From Bathymodiolus brooksi (taxonomy: Eukaryota; Mollusca; Bivalvia; Mytilida; Modiolidae), in NCBI GenBank assembly GCA_963680875.1, contig OY804579.1, positions 16,507,506 through 16,571,505 of the forward strand: 64,000 nt of DNA. Direction: 5' to 3'. Shown one piece after another: positions 24,501 to 36,500 of this stretch (position 1 is its first letter; each line of letters begins with the position of its first letter). The notes beneath the pieces were generated by a model. It was not told the DNA's origin. It did no database searches and was given only the letters and a program-made list of their open reading frames with translations. A program made the translations under genes and the position numbers.

Positions 24501-27500
24501 ACATGTCTACTAGTAGACTGTTGTGTCAGTGAGCTAGCACTGTTAGAATCAGGATAATGTGACTGATTAGAGTGACATGTCTACTAGTAAACTGTTGTTT
24601 CAGTGAGCTTGCACTATTAGAATCAGGATAATGTGACTGATTAGAGTGACATGTCTACTAATTGACTGTTGTTTCAGTGAGCTAGCACTGATAGAATCAG
24701 GATAATGTGACTGATTGGAGTGACATGTCTACTAGTAGACTGTTGTTTCAGTGAGCTAGCACTGTTAGAATCAGGATAATGTGACTGATTAGAGTGACAT
24801 GTCTACTAGTAGACTTGTTTCAGTGAGCTAGCACTATTAGAATCATGATAATGTGACTGATTAGAGTGACATGTCTACTAATAAACTGTTGTTTCGGTGA
24901 GCTAGCACTATTAGAATCAGGATAATGTGACTGATTAGAGTGACATGTCTACTAATAGACTTGTTTCAGTGAGCTAGCACTGATAGAATCAGGATAATGT
25001 GACTGATTGGAGTGACATGTCTACTAGTAGACTGTTGTTTCAGTGAGCTAGCACTGTTAGAATCAAGATAATGTGACTGATTAGAGTGACATGTCTACTA
25101 GTAGACTTGTTTTAGTGAGCTTGCACTATTAGAATCAGGATAATGTGACTGATTAGAGTGACATGTCTACTAGTAGACTGTTGTTTCAGTGAGCTAGCAC
25201 TGTTAGAATCAGGATAATGTGACTGATTAGAGTGACATGTCTACTAGTAGACTGTTGTGTCAGTGAGCTAGCACTGTTAGAATCAGGATAATGTGACTGA
25301 TTAGAGTGACATGTCTACTAGTAAACTGTTGTTTCAGTGAGCTTGCACTATTAGAATCAAACTTAGCATGTTGATGTAGTACAAAGTGGACATTATTATA
25401 CCCCCGCTCCCCGAAGGGGGAGGGGGATATACTGTTTTACCTCTGTCCGTCTGTCCGTCCGTCCAAGATATTTTTCGTCACATTTTTCTCAGTAACTGTT
25501 GGTGGCAGAAATCAGATATTTGGTCACAAGCGTCATATAGGTATACCATATTGTGGGTAACGTTTTTGGACCCGTCAGATTCCTACTTCCTGTTTGCCGA
25601 CTTAGTTGGTTTTTATACACATTGAACATATATGCACATTTTTCGTCACATTTTTCTCAGCAACTATTGATGGCAGAAATCTGATATTTGGTCACAAGCT
25701 TCATATAGGTACCCCATATTGTGGGAAGCGTTTTTGGATCCATCAGATTCCTACTTCCTGTTTGCCGACTTAGTTGGTTTTTATACACATTGAACATATA
25801 TATATGCACATTTTTCGTCACATTTTTCTCAGCAACTATTGATGGCAGAAATCTGATATTTGGTCACAAGCTTCATATAGGTACCCCTTATTGTGGGAAG
25901 CATTTTTGGACCCATCAGATTCCTACTTCCTGTTTGCCGATTTTATTGATTTTTATACACATTGAACATATATGCTCATTTTTCGTCGCATTTCTCTCAG
26001 CAACTATTGATGGCAGAAATTTGATATTTGGTCACAAGCTTCATATAGGTACCCCATATCGTGGGAATCGTTTTTGGACCCGTCAGATTCCTACTTCCTG
26101 TTTGCCGAAGAGCGGGGGTATCATAAGTGAGCATTAGCTCACAGTTCATCTTGTTTAGACGAAAAATGAAGAAATTCTATCATAAATAATAAAATTAGGA
26201 TTGTACCCATTGGACTTATTGAATATACTGTCACTCAGCTTGCTTTAATTGTAAACCATAGAATAATACCATGAACCTCTAGTTACCATTTCTCTTTGTA
26301 GTTACACCATTTGGAAATGTTAAAGGTGAAGAAATTAAGAATGTAACTGAAATCAAAGACATCTACCCTGGAAAAGTGATGGATCAGAAAAATGACATGG
26401 ACATGCAATTTAATAACGAATTGAAGGAATCTATAGCTAAATCAGTTTCACTTCATACAGACAAAGACTTCGCTCTTAAAAGTGAAAAGCGTGTAGGACT
26501 ATTAGACACTTTGCCTGATGTAATGAATGTTGAATTGCCAAAAGAATTTTTTGCAGACTGTGCTGTTTGGGACTTTGCTGGACAGAAAGAGTTTTATGCC
26601 ACACATCAAACATTCCTAACAAACTGTGCAATTTATCTATTAACAGCAGATCTATCTAAGGATCTTTCATCTCAAAGGCTGACAAAAATATATGATGTGG
26701 ACTTCGGTAAAGTAGGATGTAAGTTATGCTGTTACTTGATTATAGGTTTATGGTGTTTAATGCCACTTTCAACAATATTTCTGTTATATCGTGACAGTGA
26801 GTTTATTGGTGGAGGAAACCAGAGTACCCGGAGAAAACCACCGACCTGTCGCAATTCACTGACAATCTTTATCACATAATTTTGTATAGTATTAAGTGTT
26901 TCTTTTCAGAAGTTCATGTATGTGTAAATGGTGCCGATGCAATCACAAAATGAATTTCGGACGTTTATGTAAAGTTAGTGAGTGCATCGGCACCGTTTAC
27001 ACATGCATGAACTTCTGAAAAGAAACGTTTAATACTTATAATTTTTCCACGTGAATCTTTTCCCTATTTTGATAATTAAACTGATTTTCAGGCTTGTTTT
27101 CAATCGCACATTATCGTAGTTTTCTGTCGGCGGTCGCCATATTGTTTATACTGGTTATACAAAAAAGTTCATCAAGTTATGAACGGATCGAAAACGAAAA
27201 AGTTCATCAAGTTATGAACGAATCAAAAACAAACACGTGACAGTGCTCTTGTCCAATCAAAAGGCACGAAAACGAAATACATTAATTCTACAAGAATTAT
27301 TGTAGAGTACACTTCGCCATGAACGGGGTTCAAACTCACAACTTTAGTGGTAATATGCACTAATTGCACAGGTAACTGTAAATTCAACTACCATACGATC
27401 ACAACCACGACGGCCCCTTACTTAGATGTCAGTAATGGATTAAACATTTCTTGTAATCAATGCATTTCAGTTCAACCTTGTTAAGTCAATTGTGCTTTTT

Positions 27501-30500
27501 GTTTCTATTTTGCATGTGGAGATTTTATTTTTCAACCACTTTTGATCATTTTTTTTCTTCTTTCTTTTCTTCCTTATGGGTACCTGCAAAATGTGAAGCG
27601 AAATCGAAACGAAGTGAAATAAATCGAAACGAAATTCATCAAAATGAAAAAAAAATTACCGAAGCGAAACGGAATAATGCAAAATGAAATAAAACTTATT
27701 TTAGCAAAACAATTTCTTGGGGAAAGACAAGACAAAAATTAGAGAAAAAACCCTATAAAAATAAAAAACTTAAAAATCGATCTCCAAAAACATAGCTATT
27801 TTGGCGATAAATTTTAAATGCATCGTCAAAGTTCTGAGCTGTCATCAGTACCGGAGGAAAGTTCCATAAATGCCTGGTTGCGTCTGTCAGATTGTCCCTC
27901 CGTTTGCCAGATAAATATTCCTATCTAAGCTGGTATATGCCAAATAATTGTTATTGATATGCAGTTATAACCGTAAGGCACTGCAATGCCTTACGGTTGC
28001 AATGATAACATCAAAGGAGTGGGAAATTTGTCAAATCCTGGATGCAACGAAATCAACGTGATGAGCCTTTTTAATACTATTCCAAGAACTAAACGTAGCC
28101 ATGGTCATAAAAGAATTCAACATCCTAATGTTAAAAAGTCCTCTAAACCAAGAACGTTACAAGATACTTTTAATGATTTACTTTCTAATATACAGAAACC
28201 TCTTGGAATTCATCATATTCGTACAATCTTATTTTCACTACCTGTAAACTACCTCAAAGATCTTAGGGATTTTGGACTTGACAAAGGAGGCGTAGATCCT
28301 TTTTCTCCTAAGTACAGATTGTCTAGTATTATATGTGACGTGGCATCCTTTCGTCTTTTTAAACCAGTTCGATCTGAACCTCTTCATGATAACAACAGAA
28401 AATTCCTCCATATTCCGTTTGCTAACAAAGGAATCGATGCTATTAACATCAGCAACATTCTTAATAGAAAAGAGGTCGTAAAAGAAATTCCACCATATTT
28501 CAAAAATCAATCTGTTCCCATTGTCTCCTATAGCTACACTAACAGCATTGGCCATAAAATTTTCAACTACAAAGAAGCATTGCAAGATATTAACATAGAA
28601 GAGTACCTTAAGAACCCTCTGACTTGTGACTGCTCCCACTCTCCTTTTCAATACAACCCATCTGGACATGTAATCACTGGTGATCTGAATATCATTCAAC
28701 ATGAGAGTCTCCGAAAGGTGATTTCTCATGGTCCTAAATTCAGAGAACCTCAACACATCAATTGGAAACATAATTTCAAGATAATTATGAATGCTGTTGA
28801 AGATTATGCCAGAAGGTGGATAAAGAGAGAAGTAGACCAAGATCCTGAGTTAGAGTCCTTGTCAGACTGGGTTAGAACAATTAGGTCTCTAGTACAAGGT
28901 CGGATTCACAAACTCAAAAATTGTGTTAATAGTCGACCTAAGTCTGTATTTAAAGACCAAGAAGCTGTTAAGTATCTTTCCTCTCTTCATGACAAATATG
29001 TTATCGTTCCTGCGGACAAGGCTTCCAACAATATCGTGTTTGTATGTAAATCATATTACTTCGAATGCCTAATCAAGGAATTAGGCATAAATAGCAACAC
29101 CTCTAGTAATACCACATACAAACCAACTTCGTTCGACAAAGATGAAATCCTAGCTAACCACAGATCATTCATGACCTCTTTAAACATTCCCTCTGGTAAA
29201 GAGTCTGAGGATTTACCCTATTTATATTGGATACCTAAACTCCATAAGACACCATACAAAGAAAGGTACATAGCGGGATCATCAACTTGTTCGACGAAAG
29301 AATTGTCTATTCACCTGACAAAGATTCTGTCTGCAGTAAAAGAGGGACAACAGAAATATTGTGAAACTGTTTACTCGCATAGTGGCATAAATCACATGTG
29401 GATTTTGAAAAACTCTAAAGATCTTTTGGATAACCTGAAATCAAGATCTTTCTCTCAGGTATCCACCATCAAAACTTTTGATTTTTCAACTCTATATACC
29501 ATCCTACCGCATGACAAATTAAAAACCCGCTTAAAAGAAACAATTCATAAAGCTTTTAGTCATAGAAACTATGGCTCAAAATTTGTTGTGTTAGGCTACA
29601 ATTCCACATATTTTTCAAACAAAATTCAAAATGGTAAAACATGCTACTCCGAGGAACAAGTGATCAGTATACTGGAGTTCCTCATTGATAACATATTTGT
29701 CTCCTTTGGAGGGACACAGTTTCAGCAGGTCGTCAGCATACCAATGGGTACGAATTGTGCCCCTCTTCTAGCCGATTTATTTTTATACTCATATGAGTCG
29801 GAGTTTCTTCAAAAGCTTGTAAAAGATAAGAAGATTCATGAGGCTAGAGCCTTTAATTTCACATACAGGTATATTGATGACGTTTTATCTATCAATAATT
29901 CTAGATTTGCAGAATTTCTTCCATTGATATATCCTCCAGAGCTGGAAGTTAAAGAAACCACAGATACAGCTTCGTCCGCATCATTTTTGGACTTATACCT
30001 CGAATTTGACGACAGTGATGAACTCAGTACTAAAATTTATGATAAGCGGGACGACTTCAATTTTAAAATCATAAATTTTCCAAGCATGTGCAGCAATATA
30101 CCAGCTTCTCCTGCATATGGTGTTTACATCTCGCAATTGATTCGCTATGCAAGGGCCAGTAGCAATTATTCTGATTTCCTGAAACGTCATCTTCATCTGA
30201 GAAACAGGCTACTGGACCAGGGCTATTAAAAGATTCACCTTATTCGATCTCTTAAAAAGTTTATATTCCGATACCAATATCTTGTCGAAATATATTCCGT
30301 CTCTGCAGAAAAATTATAAACGATGCATTTTCATACAGTGAAAATGTATAAAGATAAAGAAGTCAAAAATGTCAAGGATATTTTTTTGTCAATGTGTGAT
30401 GTAAAAATATTTTTGACATTTACGTCACTGAATATGGTACTGCTTTGACAGCTATTTTACCTATTTTGTTCCTGTATTTAAATACTGTTACAGTGACAGC

Positions 30501-33500
30501 CGGAACCTTTGAACCGTAATGAGAGTGGGAGGTTTGACGCCTTAAAATCTGATTCAACCCACCATTTCTTTAGAAATGCCTGTACCAAGTCGGGTCATTA
30601 CAGTTTTCACAGTTTTCCGGTTGTTGACTGATTTTGTCTGTTTATATAATTATGAGTTTTGACTTTCCCTTTGTAAGATTGTTCGGAGTTCGGTAATTTT
30701 GTTATTACCCTTATTTCTTACTATTGTGTAAATGCCCCGTCGTCAGCGGTTCTGGGTTTCAGTTAAATTTACTTACCGATCTAAAACCATATATCACAGT
30801 TTTGTCTATAGATCCACGACTATTGCATTCCTTGAACAGCGAAAGAGTAAAGAGAACATGGATTCCACCTGATTTAAAGTATTTGATTTAAAGCTAAAAA
30901 AAGATAAAAAGTTTTTTACTGCTTTGTAGTAGACTTTTTGTATGCTGATTGGTCAGCTACATCCTTTGATCTAGCGTGGGAATGTCGAAAGACGCCGGTT
31001 TCTTCAAAGATTCGATCCTCTTTAACTGAAAACTTTTTCTTATGCAATAAAGATTCGATATTTCAGTGATGTCTCCTTGATTCTAATTCAAACTGACATA
31101 ATTTTCACATCTTTTCTTCATTTTACTTTATTTTCAGTCAAAGTAAAAACTGCATAGCGAACCAGTTGCATGTATTTAACCCAACTAAGCTACTAAGGGA
31201 ACTACCATTTAACTTGAAGGGGGAGGCAATGGCATTTTTCTATAAAATTTTCCGATTCTGAAGCTTCGAAGAAAAAAGTAATTAATTAAAAGTAATTAAT
31301 TTTTATTAATTTGGTTGGGTATATGTTAGAAACAAATATAACTTGCCATTTCATGCTGGTTAGATTTTCAGTTCATATAGACGTAAAATTCCCAAGTATT
31401 GTGTCTGAACTTGATTCTTTTTTACTTCTTGCCAAAATTAAGGGGGAGGGGGTGCTCACACACCTCACAGCCCCTTCCTATGTGCATGTCCCCTCCCCTC
31501 TTCAAGTTAAATGGTCGGTCCCTAAGTCTTAAAAAAGAAATTTAACATGTACATGTAGTTTTGCAAGATGAGTGTACCGTGTTGTGCAGTATACTGTTTA
31601 CTTTTTGCCAGATTGGTCACTGTGATTTAAAATGTCTTTTTATCTCGACAGTCTTTCTTATAATAATAGAAGCCATAATTTGTTGCATAATTGATTATGA
31701 ATATATGTTGTTTATCTCATCGTTAGCAAGGGGCAAATTTTAAGAAAACAACGGGAAAAAAATGTTCACAGGCAAAAACTGAAAAAAATACATATAATAA
31801 ATAATTGAATAATTAAGCAACAATGGTAATTTTGCAATTATTTCGAAGCGGCACTATTAAGCATTCTCAAGTAACAGTCCCCGACCTACCTTACAAAATG
31901 GTGGGGGTGTTCTTCCGGGGCCCCTTTACAGACTGATTCTGATGCCAATTTTAGACCCCATCTCAGACTGTTGTCTAACTAAAGCCTCTTTAAGCCCAAG
32001 TAACAGTCATTTTCATTTCGTCATTCGGCACAGTATAGCTGGAATATCTCTGATGTGGCATTTAGCAGTCAACAATCAATGAATCAATCATTTTGTCATT
32101 GCTAGATGAAGAAAGATTTTTTTAATATAACCTGGAAAACAATGAACTATCTTTTTCCTTAAAATATTTTTTATTTCATTTTGTATTATTCCGTTTCGTT
32201 TCGATTTATTTCGTTTCGTTTCGTTTTGGTGAATTTCATTTCGTTTCGATTTCGTTTCGCATTTTACAGGTACCCCTTCCTTATACAATTTTTTTAGTTT
32301 GCTAACAGATTTTCTATGGCATTTACTGTTTTCAAGATGTAAGGGCATCAAAATGAGACCAACAAATTTTGAATTTTTGTTGTTGAAGATTTGACTTGCC
32401 TTTTCTGGTTTCAAAGATAAAACCATTAAAATGGAGCCAAAATGGACCTTCACCAAAAAGATAAGTTTTTAATTTTAAGCCTTATCTATAAATGGTTTTT
32501 TTTCCATTGAATTCATTGCTGTAGCTCTTACTGTTAACAACCAAACTTTTTAGTTCACCTGGACCAAAGGTCCAGGTGAACTATTGCCATCACTTGGCGT
32601 CCGTCGTCTGTAAACTTTTCACATTTCAAGCTTCTTCTCCGAAACCACTGGGCCAATTGGAACCAAACTTTGCAAGAATGTTCCTTGGATGGTCCTCTAC
32701 AAAGTTACTGTTTTTCGTTCCAGTGGGATATTCAACATGGCTGCCAGGGCCAATAATATGATCTGATTGGCTGAAATTTCAAAGATCTTCTCTGAAACTA
32801 ATGAACTGACTGAACCCAAACTGTAAAAGAATGATCATTGGAATGTCCTTTACCAAGTTTCTGTTTTTTATGCCGATCGGAAATCCAAGATGGCCACCAC
32901 CGCAGGACATAGATTAACATTGGACCCTATGGGAAAATGTTCAAATGCCTTCTTCTCAGAAACTACAAATATGATTAATGCCAAACTGTACATGAATGTT
33001 CATTGGATGGTCCTCTACAATCTTAACGTTTTTTGTTCCGATATGAAATTCAAAATGGCGGCTACGGCATGATTTAGTTTAACATTGGACCCTATGGGAA
33101 AAATGTTTCAAAATGCTTCTTCTCTGAAACCACTTGGACAATTAAAACCAAACTGCCCAGGAATGATCATTGGAAGGTCCTCTACAAAGTTTCTGTTTTT
33201 TATGCCGATCGGAAATCCAAGATGGCCGCCACCGCAGGACATAGATTAACATTGGACCCTATGGGAAAATGTTCAAATGCCTTCTTCTCAGAAACTACAA
33301 ATATGATTAAAGCCAAACTGTACATGAATGTTCATTGGATGGTCCTCTACAATCTTAAGGTTTTTTGTTCCAATATGAAATTCAAAATGGCGGCTACGGC
33401 AGAACTTAGTTTAACATTGGACCCTATGGGAAAATGTTTCAAAACGCTTCTTCTCTGAAACCACTTGGACAATTGAAACCAAACTGCCCATGAATGATCA

Positions 33501-36500
33501 TTGGAAGGTCCTTTACCAAGTTGCTGTTTTTTATGCCGATCGGAAATCCAAGATGGCCGCCACCACAGGACATAGATTAACATTGGACCCTATGGGAAAA
33601 TGTTCAAATGCCTTCTTCTCAGAAACTACAAATATGATTAAAGTCAAACTGTACATGAATGTTCATTGGATGGTCCTCTACAATCTTAAGGTTTTTTGTT
33701 CCGATATGAAATTCAAAATGTCGGCTACGGCATGACTTAGTTTAACATTGGACCCTATGGGAAAAATGTTTCAAAATGCTTCTTCTCTGAAACCACTTGG
33801 ACAATTGAAACCAAACTGCCCATGAATGATCATTGGAAGGTCCTTTACCAAGTTACTGTTTTTTATGCCGATCAGAAATCCAAGATGGCCGCCACCGCAG
33901 GACATAGATTAACATTGGACCCTATGGGAAAATGTTCAAATGCCTTCTTCTCAGAAACTACAAATATGATTAAAGCCAAACTGTACATGAATGTTCATTG
34001 GATGGTCCTCTACAAACTTTACGTTTTTTGTTCCGATATGAAATTCAAAATGGCGGCTACGGCAGGACTTAGTTTAACATTGGACCCTATGGGAAAAATG
34101 TTTCAAAATGCTTCTTCTCTGAAACCACTTGGACAATTGAAACCAAACTGCCCATGAATGATCATTGGAAGGTCCTTTACCAAGTTACTGTTTTTTATGC
34201 CGATCAGAAATCCAAGATGGCCGCCACCGCAGGACATAGATTAACATTGGACCCTATGGGAAAATGTTCAAATGCCTTCTTCTCAGAAACTACAAATATG
34301 ATTAAAGCCAAACTGTACATGAATGTTCATTGGATGGTCCTCTACAAACTTTACGTTTTTTGTTCCGATATGAAATTCAAAATGGCGGCTACGGCAGGAC
34401 TTAGTTTAACATTGGACCCTATGGGAAAAATGTTTCAAAATGCTTCTTCTCTGAAACCACTTGGACAATTGAAACCAAACTGCCCATGAATGATCATTGG
34501 AAGGTCCTTTACCAAGTTACTGTTTTTTATGCCGATCAGAAATCCAAGATGGCCGCCACCGCAGGACATAGATTAACATTGGACCCTATGGGAAAATGTT
34601 CAAATGCCTTCTTCTCAGAAACTACAAATATGATTAAAGCCAAACTGTACATGAATGTTCATTGGATGGTCCTCTACAAACTTTACGTTTTTTGTTCCGA
34701 TATGAAATTCAAAATGGCGGCTATGGCAGGACTTAATTTAACATTGGACCCTATGGGAAAAATGTTTCAAAACGCTTCTTCTCTGAAACCACTAGGACAG
34801 TTGAAACCAAACTGCCCAGGAATGATCATTGGAAGGTCCTCTACAAATTTTATGTTTTTTATGCCGATCGGAAATCCAAGATGGCCGCCACCGCAATACA
34901 TAGATTAACATTGGATCCGATGGGAAAATGTTCAAATGCCTTCTTCTCAGAAACTACAAATATTATTAAAGCCAAACTGTACATGAATGTTCATTGGATG
35001 GTCCTCTACAAACTTAACGTTTTATGTTCCGATATGAAATTCAAAATGGCGGCTATGGCAGGACTTAGTTTAACATTGGACCCTATGGGAAAAATGTTTC
35101 AAAATGCTTCTTCTCTGAAACCACTCGGACAGTTGAAACCAAACTGCCCAGGAATGATCATTGGAAGGTACTCTACAAATTAATGTTTTTTATGCCGATC
35201 GGAAATCCAAGATGGCCGCCACCGCAATACATAGATTAACATTGGATCCGATGGGAAAATGTTCAAATGCCTTCTTCTGAGAAACTACAAATATTATTAA
35301 AGCCAAACTGTACATGAATGTTCATTGGATGGTCCTCTACAAACTTTACGTTTTTTGTTCCGATATGAAATTCAAAATGGCAGCTACGGCAGGACTTAGT
35401 TTAACATTGGACCCTATGGGAAAAATGTTTCAAAATGCTTCTTCTCTGAAACCACTTGGATAATTGAAACCAAACTGCCCAGGAATGATCATTGGAAGGT
35501 CCTCTACAAGGTGTGTGTTTTTTATGCCGATCGGATATCCAAGATGGCCACCACTGCAGGACATAGATTAGCATTGGACCCTATGGGAAAATGTTCAAAT
35601 GCCTTCTTCTCAGAAACTACAAATATGATTAATGCCATACTGTACATGAATGTTCATTGGATAGTCCTCTACAAACTTTACGTTTTTTGTTCCGATATGA
35701 AATTCAAAATGGCGGCTATGGCAGGACTTAGTTTAACATTGGACCCTATGGGGAAAATGTTTCAAAACGCTTCTTCTCTGAAACCACTTGGATAATTGAA
35801 ACCAAACTGCCCAGGAATGATCATTGGTAGGTCCTCTACAAGGTGTGTGTTTTTTATGCCGATCGGAAATCCAAGATGGCCACCACCACAGGACATAGAT
35901 TAACATTGGACCCTATGGGAAAATGTTCAAATGCCTTCTTCTCAGAAACTACAAATATGATTAATGCCAAACTGTACATGAATGTTCATTGGATGGTCCT
36001 CTACAAACTCTACGTTTTTTGTTCTGATATGAAATTCAAAATGGCGGCTACGGCAGGACTTTAATATTGGACCCTATGGGAAAAATGTTTCAAAACGCTT
36101 CTTCTCTGAAACCACTAGGACAGTTGAAACCAAACTGCCCAGGAATGATCATTGGAAGGTCCTCTACAAATTTTATGTTTTTTATGCCGATCGGAAATCC
36201 AAGATGGCTGCCACCACAGGTCATAGTATTAACACAGGACCATATGGGGAAAATACAGAAATATATTCTTCTCTGAAGCTATTGCACTGATTGAACCTAA
36301 ACTGTGCATCAATCATTGGAAGGTCCTTTACAAACTTTGTGTTTTTTATGTTGATCGTAATTCCAAGATGACTATCACTGCAGGACATAGTTTTTACAAA
36401 GGACCAATTGGTTCTTTTTATAACCAGGTGAACGATACAGGCTCTTGAGAGCCTCTGGTTAATTATATTTTAAGTCTGATTTTAATGATAAGCTTTCCCT

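Noticed and set aside
22020..25357. CRISPR-like regular repeats
   Set aside because: Units are directly tandem with no unique spacers, and they match the inside of a SINE in a eukaryotic genome.
28238..28840. 200-codon minus-strand frame
   Set aside because: It lies fully antisense to the reverse transcriptase frame and has no recognisable domain.
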